DNA of 45,401 nt from Phoronis australis (Eukaryota > Phoronida > Phoronidae). Within the stretch, counting starts at the first letter, position 1. Each line of letters begins with the position of its first letter. The stretch covers positions 56,345 to 101,745 of the forward strand of contig NMRA01000911.1 in assembly GCA_002633005.1 (NCBI GenBank). The letters are read 5' to 3'. Below, in pieces: positions 30,134 through 40,583 of this stretch. The position numbers and the translations under genes were made by a program. The notes beneath the pieces are model-generated. The model saw nothing but the letters and a program-made list of their open reading frames with translations. It did no database searches and had not been told where the DNA came from.

Positions 30134-30639
30134 TTATTGAAAACTTGTGCTGTTTTGGGGGTTACACTCTCGCTTTGACAAATAATGGCAAGTCGGACTA
30201 AGCATTATTTCCTGCTTGCATTGGACTTAACACTAGCATAGAATGATATAAAGTTCACAATAAGAGGCCTAAATTTTTATTAAGTTGATGAATCAGAGGA
30301 GGGGAGGTACAGATTCTACAAAAGTTAATACAGACAGTGGTAAGAAGTTAACTGGAAATGCAACTACTTTCGAAAATATTTCCGTTGTCTATATATAGAT
30401 TATTACATGGCAAAATCGTTATTCCCCGTAGTATAGAGCCCAAGTATATTTCGGAGAGCTATTGCCCGAGGGGCGTTAGCCCTATGGGCGATAATTATTC
30501 GAAATCCAATTGGGCACATGCAATTATTGCGCGTCTTCATTGAAGTTTCCAATGAGTAATTATTTAACACCGATTTTACAATTATAGATAATATACTGGG
30601 AAACACTTATACAATGTTTTAGTTACATGTTTTGCTGTA
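30134..30639. other. Non-coding, possible 5' flank
   Basis: Upstream of a candidate start codon and directly before the long inverted-repeat element. No promoter element can be argued. Confidence 0.35.
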
Positions 30640-31040
30640 TAGTCAGGTTCACTGTCCAAATTTTGACATTCGTTGGAATTTTTTGGGGAGAGTGGAAAGT
30701 ATACATAGAAAGACGAATCAGAGAATAATTGATTCCATTTTTGGTGGCCATCTTGGCGGCCATCTTGGATTTTCAAAAATGGCGTCGGTAAAATAGACTT
30801 TGTCCACTATATCCGCCCTGGGGTTACTTAGAATGTTACTTTTTATGGCTACACCTGCAGTTGTGAGATCAATGAATCGGAATTTTTAATTTTATTGGCG
30901 GCCATCTTGACGGCCATCTTGGAATTTCAAAAATGGCGCCCGTAAAATACATTTTGCTCGGTATCTCTGCTCTTGGGTCACTAAGAATGTTAGTTTTAAT
31001 GGCTGCACCCACATTTTGTGGGGTAAGGATTTGAAAAACA
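30640..31040. repeat. Left long terminal inverted repeat with paired CCATCTTGG motifs
   Basis: About 400 bp that matches 34700-35112 in inverse orientation. It starts TAGTCAGGTT, then GGAATTTTTTGGGGAGAGTG, and is built of two ~155-bp subrepeats. Each subrepeat opens with a pair of GGCCATCTTGGCGGCCATCT-like motifs (30743-30768 and 30897-30922), then AAAAATGGCG and a segment with (A/T)CTTAGAATGTTA or CACTAAGAATGTTAG and ATGGCT(A/G)CACC. CCATCTTG next to GGCGGC is the consensus of vertebrate YY1 sites; binding here is unproven. Confidence 0.85.
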
Positions 31041-31560
31041 CTATTTCTAAAATGATACATAAAATCTAAATGATTTTTAATTGCAGCTACGAACCCTCAG
31101 GATATTTAAAGGAAACACAAAAACGTAGATTAACCTTCATTGACAGTGTATATCCAGTATATCTTTTTGCAGACATTTATTTCCACTGTTCACTTTGGAA
31201 TCCAGATCTCTTCTGTTCAATGGTAATGTACTTTGAATGTCAGATGGTAGATAATTTTGGCAGTAACCAGGCTGATCAGGCTGAGGATCAATGACGAGAA
31301 CAACAGGAGCTTATCCTGCTGGGCTAATCGACCAGAAACATGCTACCATCCACTATGAATTCACCCCAACACCAAGAGCAATTTTTGCTGCCAGTGGGGC
31401 AATGCTGCCATGCACAGACAAGTCAAATCGAATCCACCTTCTGCAGAAAATTTTCGAAGCAGACGTCTTAGAACAAGACAGTCCTCAAGTTGCAAGAGAA
31501 GTTTTAGACCCAGAAAACATCCACTGAATGTGATCACCCAAGCCATAAAACTGCACGTGT
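31041..31560. other. Interior of inverted-repeat element, 5' of LINE relic
   Basis: A 78-codon plus ORF at 31291-31527 (TTGAYPAGLIDQKHATIHYE at the start) is of unknown nature and could be an upstream piece of the LINE or of the host element. Confidence 0.35.
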
Positions 31561-33000
31561 GGATAGCATGGAAGTAATGTTCTTCCTGTTCAACGTGTAC
31601 ACTGCGCGTAAAGCAACCATGAGAAGCGACAGACCAGGGCGAATACTATCTTTTGCGGACGACAGCCTGGCCTACAGGCAGGGACGAGATCGACAAAAGA
31701 TAGCGGATGAATTACAGCAAGATGTGAACAAAATTATGAAGTGGTCTGAGGAATCATCTGCGGTGATCAATCCTCAGAAGGCTGCAGTCCTGTGGTATTC
31801 TTTAAACAATCGGATAGTAACGTCCAACGTCCCAGAGCTCACAGTTCATGAAAAGAATATTCAAAGATGTCAAAAGATGCGATATCTGGGAATAGTTTTT
31901 GATCGGTGTCTTTCCTTCAGGGAGCACATAGATGCGGTTGTTGTAAGGGCAAAGAAGGGATTGAATGCAGTAAAGGTCATGGCAGTTGCAGGAATTGAAC
32001 AGAGGTTACTGCTACTAATGTATCAACAACTGGTTCTGGAGGTCATTGATTATGGGCTCGGGGTATTGACCCTGACAAAAGACCCAAGTATACAAGTTGG
32101 AGAGAGTTAAAATGAGGCAATGCGCATCAAACTTGGCTGCACTAGAGATACACCAGTTATCTGTATGAGATATGTTTTGGGCCTTATGTCATTGGAAAGC
32201 AGTCACAAAGTGGCTCAGGTCAGAGCGCATATAAGAGTAGCAGCTTATAAGCAACATTCACTTCATGCATCCATCGGAACAACCAAGGGCAACCGCCTGA
32301 AACGAGGAGCTTCTTGGATGGGTCAGGCAGAAGACACCATCAAAGATGTCTGTGCACTGGAAACTATACGGCGGGGAGAAGAGTGGATTCAGATGAATGA
32401 GAAACAGCAGGCAGATTTTGGAAAGGTGAAGATCACGTTGAGCGGAGAATGTAGAGAGTGGGCGCAGGGGACGACAGATGCTGAAATAAAACAACTCATT
32501 CAAGACAACTCTCGGCATGGAGATGTAGTTATTTAGACGGATGGATCTGTTAAAAGATTGGAACAATCTGGATGGGGTTAGTCTGTAAATGGCAAACTAG
32601 TGCAGGAACAGCAGGGGGCTTACAATATGACAACTTCCAGCATAACAACTCGGCAAGAACATGTGATCTTTGTTACAAATTCACAGAGTACTCTGAAGAA
32701 AATTGAAAATGGACATTTGAGAACTGAATGGACAGAGCTCCTAACAAAAGCGGCTTTGAAAAAGATCACCTGGATATTTACTCCAGGCCATGCTGGAGTT
32801 AAGGGAAATGAACGTGCTGATGAGCTGGCTAGGAAAGCAAAACCAGAGGGGAAGCTGTGTCCTGATAAACCGGAAATTGTGAATATGGTCAGGGAGAAGC
32901 TGAAGAAAGACCAAGAGGAATCGGAACATTATCATTTAGACCGACTTCGTGAGTTAGGAGTTGGATGGGCTGCTTGTAATAAAATCAGGACTTAGTGGAA
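31561..33000 (+). mobile_element. Non-LTR retrotransposon relic: reverse transcriptase end and RNase H
   Basis: The first frame (to 32110) begins within the palm of reverse transcriptase: FLFNVYTA, then the catalytic motif as FADDSLAY, a thumb with MRYLGIVFDRCLSFREHIDA and LVLEVIDYG. The next frame (32120-32536) continues with NEAMRIKLGCTRDTPVICM and a connecting region ending DVVI. A TAG then precedes TDGSVKRLEQSGWG, the first RNase H motif. The third frame (32600-32995) holds the rest of RNase H: FVTNSQSTLKKI and TPGHAGVKGNERADELARKA. This is the architecture of Jockey/I-group LINEs with RNase H. It is 5'-truncated and broken by several stops and indels. GHAGVKGNE and the first DGS are kept, but the motif between them is deleted. 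Confidence 0.9.
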
Positions 33001-33264
33001 GAAACAGAAGGCTAGTGAATCAGCCACTGATTGGAACTGTCACCATCTACACTCTTCGAGATGTACTTCTTCAGGGGACGGAGTGCTTATGGGGATGTCC
33101 CGTGTGTAGTGATGTCGGTCCTTCACTCAGATGACTCAGATGTGACGAGATATTTTCTGGTTTTTGACACCACAACGACAACTTTTTGAAACATGCCACA
33201 AGAGAAAAAATGGCAGAGAAAGCATAACGTGGAATTGCCGTGAGGACTTGACATGAACCTCAGT
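33001..33264. other. LINE 3' portion, no intact frame
   Basis: Traces of the LINE C-terminal tail continue past 33000 in broken frames, ending near 33130. The remainder is non-coding. Confidence 0.45.
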
Positions 33265-33382
33265 GCCCGGTTGCATGAAACAGTCCCAGAAAAAAGATTG
33301 TGTCTTTGCATAAACAAAGACGGGTAAAAGATTTAGGGAACTCAATTGAGGCCCTATTTGAGACTCTTTCATACAACCCGCC
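33265..33382. mobile_element. MITE with GCCCGGTTGCATGAAA-type ends
   Basis: Left end GCCCGGTTGCATGAAACAGTC and right end GACTCTTTCATACAACCCGC are imperfect inverted copies. The 118-bp interior has a (T)TTGCATAAACAAAGA segment and no coding frame. Confidence 0.7.
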
Positions 33383-33563
33383 ACAGGGGACTCACACTCC
33401 ACTGGATTACCTACACTAATTTGAAAAGACTTCTCCCAGTCACACCGTTATGTGTCATAACAGAGATAATGACACCTGCTGCTGATATGCTGGCAAGCAG
33501 AATTACTCTTGTTTATCACATTGGTATAGATTCACAGTAGAACTGTGGTTTTCTGTTGAGCCC
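33383..33563. other. Non-coding, inside the inverted-repeat element
   Basis: No feature recognised. Confidence 0.35.
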
Positions 33564-33605
33564 AGACCGTGCGGAGTTGCACCATATACCAACTCCGGAC
33601 GGTCT
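33564..33605. other. Strong hairpin, 16-bp arms
   Basis: AGACCGTGCGGAGTTG is followed by a 10-base loop and CAACTCCGGACGGTCT; only one position in the 16-bp arms is mismatched. A stem this long in GC-rich sequence would be stable. It could be the remnant of a small inverted-repeat element or a structured RNA. No other evidence. Confidence 0.6.
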
Positions 33606-34699
33606 CTAACGACGATTTATCGTTATGGGGTCAAGTACAGTATCAGATAAGAGATGAGACTTGCACACAGAACATCCCAATGAGCCATTTCCTCTCCCAT
33701 GACCAAAAAAGGCTCAACTTACTGAATAACTGTCTGCAAAGAAAATTGAATGTAGTGAAGACCCTCCCAAGATGGCCACTTTTCAGGTTCAGGATGCACA
33801 AAGACCAACCGACGTGATTTACGCTTAGAAGAAAACGATTACGAAAACGCAGATATATTGCTAATAGACTGTGCATCATGCAGTTCTGACATCGCATCAA
33901 AATGTCCCTGATTCTCAGCTGATGTTTTTTACCTGACACAGATTTACTGGTACTCTTCATTGCCGATTATGACGGCTTCTTAGAAATACTTCAGTCCCCA
34001 TGGCATCTGGGATTGTGGACGGGAATCCAATACAGACAATATAAGGTGCTGTCCGGGCAAAGGCTCTTCCTGCTTCCCATGCTTTTACATGAGCAGACAA
34101 CACTGGTCCATTCTATAGGTTAAATATATATTTGAAGGCAAACACTGGATGCGCTGAGGGTGTTTATTCAAGCCAGGGTGTGGGGTCAGGCAGTCACTGC
34201 TTGACAGGAGTTCCTTGACCCATTGCAGAATGAATTTACAAGGACAAAGATGATCGGCTGAAACAATCACAACTGAGGAGCTTCCGGTGCCAGAGGCTAT
34301 CACTGAGATAGTTAGATGCCAGTGCAAAAACGATTGCTCTTCCCAAAGATGCTCTTGCCGATGAAATGACCTACCTTACACAGTTCTCTATCAGTATAGT
34401 GCAGAATGTCAGAATGGTGATGATGATGTGATTCCTGGTGACAGTGACGGCTGCAGCAATGTTCTAGCTATACCCTGATTTCAAAGTTTTGAAAGACTAT
34501 TGACACTAAAAAAACATACTTTCAAACGTAAATAAATTGTTTAAGTACTGGTTTAGTTTAAATGTCTTGAACGAAACAAGCTCCGAACACTGAAATATAC
34601 AAGAAAGTAAAATAGCGATCATATGTGTTGGATTACATGAAGAATGGATTTAGAAAATGTGGCTGCTTATAGATAGAGTTTTGATTATGTTTCTCATTT
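33606..34699. other. Interior of inverted-repeat element, unassigned
   Basis: No supported gene. Opposing short ORFs around 33640-33960 and 34085-34327 do not resemble known transposase or host families. Confidence 0.4.
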
Positions 34700-35112
34700 A
34701 ACAAATTGCATTTTCAGGTTTCTTGACCACAAAAATGTGGGTGCAGCCATTAAAACTAACATTCCAAGTGACCCCACAGCAGATACTGAGGAAAATGTAC
34801 TTAAGGGCGCCATTTTTAAAAATCCCAGATGGCCGTCAAGATGGCCGCCAATAGAATTAAAATTCCCAATTCCTTGACCTGAGAAATGCAGGTGTAGCCA
34901 TAAAAACCAACATTCTAAGTGACCCGTTGCGGAGATATTCGTCAGAATCCATTTTACCGGCGCCATATTTGAAAATCCAAGATGGCCGCCAAGATGGCCG
35001 CCAAAAAGGGAATAAATTATTTTCTGATTTGTCATTCCACGAGGTTTCCAAATATAAACCGTTTCTACTTTCCCCAAAAAATTTCAACAAAATTACAAAA
35101 CAAACCTGACTA
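34700..35112. repeat. Right long terminal inverted repeat
   Basis: Inverse counterpart of 30640-31040. Paired CAAGATGGCCGCC-type motifs lie at 34826-34850 and 34977-35002, again one pair per ~155-bp subrepeat, with GGCGCCAT next to each. The outer part matches the left arm through GAAATTTTTTGGGGAAAGTA (inverted) to the AACCTGACTA end. Confidence 0.85.
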
Positions 35113-35257
35113 GAAGTAACTTGTTTAATGTTTTGTTCTTTTTTACACTTCGTAGAGTGGAAGCAAAGCGAGATAAGCCATGGAAGCTGCACTGCGGGTA
35201 AGGCTCACATTTGTTTATACACGTACCTCTTTAATGATATAACAGATATTAGTCCGA
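35113..35257. other. Non-coding
   Basis: Short unique sequence between the inverted-repeat element and a microsatellite. Confidence 0.4.
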
Positions 35258-35362
35258 ACCAGTGTGTTTGTGTGTGTGTGTGTGTGTTCGCGTGTGTATG
35301 TGTGTGTGTTTGTGTGTGTGCGCGCGCGCGTCTGTGTGTCTGTATGGGTCTGTGTGCGTATA
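35258..35362. repeat. (TG)n tract with a CGCGCGCG core
   Basis: About 100 bp of nearly pure alternating purine-pyrimidine, mostly TG, with GCGCGCGCGC near 35320-35330. Such sequence can adopt left-handed DNA. The two ORFs that run through it (CVCVCV repeats) are artefacts. Confidence 0.95.
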
Positions 35363-37149
35363 CAATGTACACGTATTAAAATTCAACAATTCGCTTAGAG
35401 TCGTAGATCTATACAGCTTAGATCCCGAATTCTTGTACCACCGGCCGGGTCTGAAACGAGAGGATCCAACCGCAATAGTATTCTGGCGATTTTGATTGCC
35501 GTCCAGCCATCATCAGACCCAATTTGGTCGGCTGCCGTTTTAGGCAAGAGCTTTGTGTTATAAGTTGTTGGCCTGCAGTCTGAATGCCGATGGGATATCG
35601 TCTCTGCACTGTATGTAGTAAATTAACCTTTTTAATGCGTCACTGATGCATGAATTCACATCAGCGAATGTGTAAAACCAATAATTCGAAGGTAGATATA
35701 GAGCAGTAACTTTACATTAGATAACGGTGAAGCCGTAAAACTTTTCCCCGCGTTCTATTTTTAACTCTTGACTGTAACGAATTTGGTGAGGCTGACTACG
35801 TTGCAATTGATGGAAATCGGGTTTCGTTTTGAAATCGCAGCTCTTTTCTTTTGTTTTCAACAAAGTCCCCGTTCACATTTCGCTTTTGTTGCTACTTTTT
35901 CTTTGTGTTTTTAAAGTTCTGACTCAACTCAAATGCTTGACGACCGTCTGCCGGAAAGTCTCACAGTAACAATATTCCAGATAGATCCTGCATCGAATAC
36001 TGCTCTGGTCAGAAGTATAAACTCAACAGGAAATATTTGTAAATGTCATGTAATTAAAACATTATGCTATTAGCCTGGCATAACTGTCTCTATGTGAAAC
36101 ACTTTGTGCTCTGCAGCTTAGCATTTGGAGGGGGAGGGGAGAGAAGGGGGAGTAGGAAAGGCTGGTAAAATGTTTTAAAATTCTATGTAATTACAAATCA
36201 GGGCTTCGTGTTTTAGAAGCCACTACTCCAGCGAATAAGGCAAACTGCACAATTTGTGGAACATACCATGTAGCGTTTCTTAAATTTATTAGAGCATAAC
36301 TATCGATTGAAGTGAACTCACTCCCAAGATATTAACATTAGTTATTTCTGTCTTCACTTTATAAAGATAATTGAATAACTTCAGTGTAAATAGGTTAACA
36401 ATTTTGCCCGAATTCGTCGCCGATAACTGTTGACACGGAAACTGAACTAAATCTCAGGGACTTAAAACTACAAAAGTTAGTTGTCTGATACATTGCTTTC
36501 CTGTTTAGATACAAGAATGCCAAAAGCAAATCAGAACGATTTTCATGTACTGCACTGCACGCGATCTCCGCCGCGCATCTCTCCGTGCGCATTGTCATGG
36601 GGTAGAAATCAACTGGCTGCAACGCATTAGGTGCAATATAAAACGGCTGCAACTGCCTTCCACCACAAAAATCGACTTCTGTTTTAGACCACTTATCGCT
36701 TAATACTGAGTTTAGTATAATTTTGCCGTCTCTAAATATATAAGCAACTGTATGGGTGTTCTAGGCTGTGTTTTCTCGTTTATTGTCAGTCATTATTTTA
36801 AAAAAATGATAGAAAACAAATTTTATGTACATGTATACCAGGAAAGTTACGAAACGGACTGTGAAGCAGGTGCTCTTACTTCATAATCGTATTGCAGAAT
36901 TATCAAAACCATAGATATCATTAGAAAGTTCCAGACTTCCTCTCATCCTACGTTAAGGATGTTTTACATACATTTATTGGGGCCAAATAAAACAACAAGA
37001 ATGATATATATTTTAGGTTGTATTGGGAATTTTAAGGTCACAGCTCTACAAATGAATATTTCACAGAAGGAACCAGGTGGATTTCTTAATTACAAGAGAT
37101 AACACACACATTTACAATGTGTAATTGAGTATAGGATACTAAATGGAAC
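35363..37149. other. Non-coding, nothing firm
   Basis: A purine-rich G patch (GGAGGGGGAGGGGAGAGAAG and following G5) is at about 36126-36155. ORFs at 35418-35609 and 36395-36652 on the minus strand have no recognised domain; the first may be part of a dispersed repeat. No gene called. Confidence 0.4.
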
Positions 37150-37400
37150 AGGTTAACATAGTACCAAATGGGTACATATTACCAAATGGGCATTGGTCGA
37201 TTGCCTACCAAGTGGGTCGAGCAAAACGGCAAATTCAATATAAAGTACCAAGTGGGTACACAAACAGCCAACTGCGCTATAACAACTTGCAAAGCAGGTT
37301 CCAGACAAGCTGAGTGAGCAGACCAGCCGGAGTGATAAAAAGATATTGTAAGGAACGTGGTGTTGTGGCTCAGTATGTGCCAAATGGGCAGGTTTGTTTA
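37150..37400. repeat. Cluster of TACCAA(A/G)TGGG motifs
   Basis: Copies of TACCAAATGGG or TACCAAGTGGG occur at about 37161, 37179, 37207 and 37246, with GTGCCAAATGGGC near 37376. Two read TACCAAATGGGTAC or TACCAAGTGGGTAC, which are partly palindromic. Spacing is irregular (18, 28, 39 and ~130 bp). It may be a degenerate minisatellite or a cluster of protein-binding sites. Confidence 0.6.
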
Positions 37401-37467
37401 TGGATGAACAACTCAGTTCACCGCCTTTTAACTGGGTTTTGTCTGAAAAAAAGCGCCCTAATAGCAA

Positions 37468-39412
37468 GTAGATAGTTTGGCTCCGGACGTTCTTAGATCA
37501 TTGAGAAGGTCTTTCTAATTGTTTTAAGTTGATGTTATATACACTTTTCTTGGAATACACGAGGTACATTGGTTCTATCTCATATGAGTTTACGTCTGGC
37601 GACCGTGCCGGTAAACATCTTCCCAATTTCATCATGATAAAAAATACTTAAAACATACTAAAAATACACAGAATGAAAACCTTTGAGGCCCACATCATTA
37701 AATTTGAATCTTCATCAATTAATTCCCCCCAAGACACAGGTTCCAATTGAATTTTGTTTCATACAAGAAAGGTTGTTCCCCAGAGTAATTTCTCAACCTA
37801 GAAGCATTGACATTTGACCTTTTTAATTGAATAGTGTTAAAGTAAACCTTAGTGTGTGTAGTTTGATCCATTGCTGATAAGGTGGGGATTTGGGTATTAT
37901 ATCTGCACCTTTAATGACCTATAGTGACCTAAGTACCGCACAATAGTCATGTGAGTATATGAACTTTTATACGTATTGTGTGATCAGGGTCACGGTGCCC
38001 GTGGGACAATGACGGCATGCACTGATGGCAGAGAACTCAAAAGACTGACGTTGAAGCTGGACAGAGCCAATTATTTCGTGTAACTTGTGAAATAGAGGAT
38101 CTGTTACTTATTTAAACCAATATACAATTGTGCATTCGAAAGTTGTCTTGAATACGACTTCATTTTGTATACTTACGATTTTAATTCCACGTCAGTCAAA
38201 ATCGTTGTTCTGTTTGTATTTCTGGGTTTCCCGAAAGAGAGCAACATGTTTCTGAAGCACACTCCGAAGGTAGTAGAATTTATATTGTTTTATAAATCTT
38301 GCAATATCTATGCCATGGACGTTGAGACTCATCAGTGTTAACAGTCATCTGGAGTGGCTTTGTAAAAAAAGCTATCTGTTAAATGCTGATTTTGCCAGAC
38401 GGAAACAAGGTGGTGGCGCCCATCCCTATCAACAGTCTTTGCAAACATAGATACTCGTTGAGGGGTGCGGGACAATGTCAACGAGCCAATACAGGTATGC
38501 AGCAATGACATCTGTTGTTAAAAATCATGATTCGATTTTTGGAGTGTGGGGATTCCTAGACGATCTTTTACAAAGAGGATCCGAAAGACAAAAGCGCTCG
38601 ACTACCAAAATTCGATCAGCTGGACGTTAAGATTTATTTGTGCAATGGAATGTGGAGATGAAACTGGACAAAAAGAGTTTTTTAATGTTTATTATGAAAT
38701 AGTCAGTACAACAAACAAAGTGCCAACAGGCATATACAAAGAAATTTAAAAATTATGCACAAATACATAATAAAATGTTTAAGATTACAATGACATGGTA
38801 ATGAATATAATTAAATCACTTTCATACACAATAAGTAATATCACATGTATACAAATTTGTCTACTCACACAAAGAGTTTACTCACACGGACTCACACAGA
38901 TATTTAATATTAAAAAGGAATTTCGAAACTATTTCAAATAAAACCTTATTTTCTTTTAAGTCGAGCTCTAATTTACATCGACTAAAAAATATGAGGAAAA
39001 TCTGAATATTTTTTGTAAACATTGGCATATTGTTCAAGTGTATGGAAAAGTGGCGCCCTCTGCTCCCCACATGTCGCACAGGCACGCAAAGAAAATATGA
39101 GCATTTGTCGGAGTGTCTCCACAGAAAAAGAGTGGGTGAAGTATTTCAAAAAACACTGGGGGTAATTTCCATGGCTTTGTAGATGTCAGTCAGCTACACG
39201 GCTGTCAAAGAGCACTTATTGACATTTATGAACTCGGTGGTGGTGAGTCGAAATACATGCAATTATTATTTGGCAGTGTTAAAACTCATATCGAAGATTT
39301 CGTCACAACTAGACATTTGTAGTTATTAACACTATCCACTTAACTCAGTACTCAAAGTCAGTATCCACTTTCTCTCCTGTTCGTCGACAGGATTCTTAGC
39401 ATAAGAGTAAAA
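37468..39412. other. Non-coding, nothing firm
   Basis: No ORF with convincing composition. The last few hundred bases could be decayed upstream parts of the Penelope element that ends at 39616, but no reverse transcriptase motif is visible. Confidence 0.4.
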
Positions 39413-39616
39413 TAACACTGTAAAGACACACACAGTGCTGTTCTCAATCATTCCTTGACAACTGGTCACACTATAGATTACTCTGGTGTTCAGATCCTAG
39501 ACAAGGATAATGCCACCCTCAGGCTCCTCATAAAGGAGGCTATGAATATACGATTGAATCATGCTGAGCGTTTCCTCAATAAAAACATTGGTTCGTTTGA
39601 GCTTCAACTGTTTTGA
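39413..39616 (+). mobile_element. Penelope-like element, GIY-YIG endonuclease C-terminal relic
   Basis: The plus frame from about 39413 reads CKDTHSAVLNHSLTTGHTID, then YSGVQILDKDNATLRLLIKE and AMNIRLNHAERFLNKNIGSF, ending ELQLF then TGA. The pattern (S/A)V..HS...GH.I......IL.....R...EA..I......LN...G..L is that of the end of the GIY-YIG domain of Penelope-like elements. About 60 codons are open without a stop, so this copy is better preserved than the one at 15422. No reverse transcriptase found upstream. A hammerhead-like motif follows ~95 bp later on the same strand. Confidence 0.8.
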
Positions 39617-39709
39617 TTCCTGGTCTCTCCCCCTCACAGTGCACTTTGACGTGTACCTGTACAGTTTCTTCTCTACCTGTGTCGCTTGTTTTGAGTTTGT
39701 GAACTGTTT

Positions 39710-39745
39710 CCTTGAGAATGGTTTAGAGTAATAAACCGAAACGTT
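39710..39745 (+). ncRNA. Degenerate hammerhead-like motif after the Penelope tail
   Basis: CCTTGAGAATGGTTTA, a short loop, then TAAACCGAAACGTTGG. The stem GGTTTA/TAAACC followed by GAAACG matches stem II plus the 3' part of a hammerhead core. The CUGAnGA side is not intact (CTTGAGAA). Its place downstream of a Penelope endonuclease on the same strand fits the known position of such ribozymes. Confidence 0.45.
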
Positions 39746-39975
39746 GGATAGATATGTCGTTATTTACTTGCACGCTGATTTTAAAATTCGTGTTACTTTA
39801 CACAATAGTAATGACATTACTGAACTGGTAAATGCTTTGTAAGAGCCTCAACTTAATGCATATACATGTAGCATTCACCATATTCCGTTGAACAACTTGG
39901 TCACTACGCACTACTGTTCTCAGTATACGATATATAGATTTCAATGCCAATCTTGGGCATTACATAACACCCCCG
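39746..39975. other. Non-coding
   Basis: Presumed 3' end of the Penelope element and unique DNA. Nothing else seen. Confidence 0.35.
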
Positions 39976-40505
39976 AAGTTGTGCGATTCGAAATAGTTTT
40001 GTAGGCCATCTTGGAAAATGGCGGATGGTGTCACCACAGCCATGCAAAACCATTTCCAATGGATTAGTTGACCCACAAAAGATAGGTAAACCTTTTTGAA
40101 TTTTCACTCTATAACATTCCACTCTCGAGTTATAATGATCATCTTCAAATCTGGCGGCCATTTTGTCTGCCATCTTGGAAATGGTGAGAGTAATCATTAG
40201 TGCCAAATGCAATGAGTCTCAATGGATTAGTCGACCCAGAAAACCTATGATACAATGTTTGAAGCAAGACGACACACTAATCTGGTCGTGCGAAGTTCTG
40301 CGACACCAAGTAGATTAGGCGGCCATCTCGGAAAATGGCGAACGGTGTCACCACAGCCATGCAAAGCCATTTCCAAAGGATTTGTTGAAACACAAACCAT
40401 AGGTAAACCTTTTTAAAATTTTACTTTATCACAATCCGCTCTTGAGTTATAGTGAGCATCAGAAAATCTGACGGACATTATGTCAGCCATCTCGAAAACC
40501 AACTT
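39976..40505. repeat. ~315-bp direct repeat with CCATCTTGG motifs
   Basis: Segments 39976-40190 and 40291-40505 are direct copies. Each has GGCCATCT(T/C)GGAAAATGGCG, GGTGTCACCACAGCCATGCA, ATAGGTAAACCTTTTT and, at the end, a second CCAT near (G/A)TCTGCCATCTTGG or a variant. The motif resembles that in the 30.6/35.1-kb inverted repeats, but the surrounding sequence does not, so these are two families that share a motif. Confidence 0.8.
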
Positions 40506-40583
40506 CCGCCAGTCCGATTCCGGTAGACTTTTTCCCCTAAGGGGTGTGAGAGGATATGATTGATGCAATAAAAACCTTCTTTT

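Larger units (their letters stand above)
30640..35112. mobile_element. 4.5-kb inverted-repeat element carrying a LINE relic
   Basis: Bounded by TAGTCAGGTT at the left and AACCTGACTA at the right, with ~400-bp inverted arms that align over their length. The interior has no transposase that I can see. It holds a truncated non-LTR retrotransposon (31561-33000), a small MITE (33265-33382), a hairpin (33564-33605) and unassigned sequence. The simplest reading is a large non-autonomous foldback transposon invaded by a LINE. Two separate copies of the repeat in opposite orientation are the alternative. No target-site duplication is evident. Confidence 0.65.

Noticed and set aside
31041-35112. An intact transposase inside the 4.5-kb inverted-repeat element
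   Set aside because: I looked for DDE-type or other transposase motifs in the interior; only LINE reverse transcriptase and RNase H pieces are recognisable.
34694-35192. Minus-strand ORFs of 127 and 111 codons
   Set aside because: They translate the inverted-repeat arm itself (GGHLGGHLG and WRPSWRPSW repeats), not a gene.
35128-35495. Plus-strand ORFs with CVCVCV and similar repeats
   Set aside because: They are translations of a TG/CG dinucleotide tract; there is no independent coding evidence.
35380-35610. tRNA-derived SINE
   Set aside because: A GGGTCTGAAAC segment vaguely resembles a B box, but no A box at the right distance and no tRNA-like fold could be shown.
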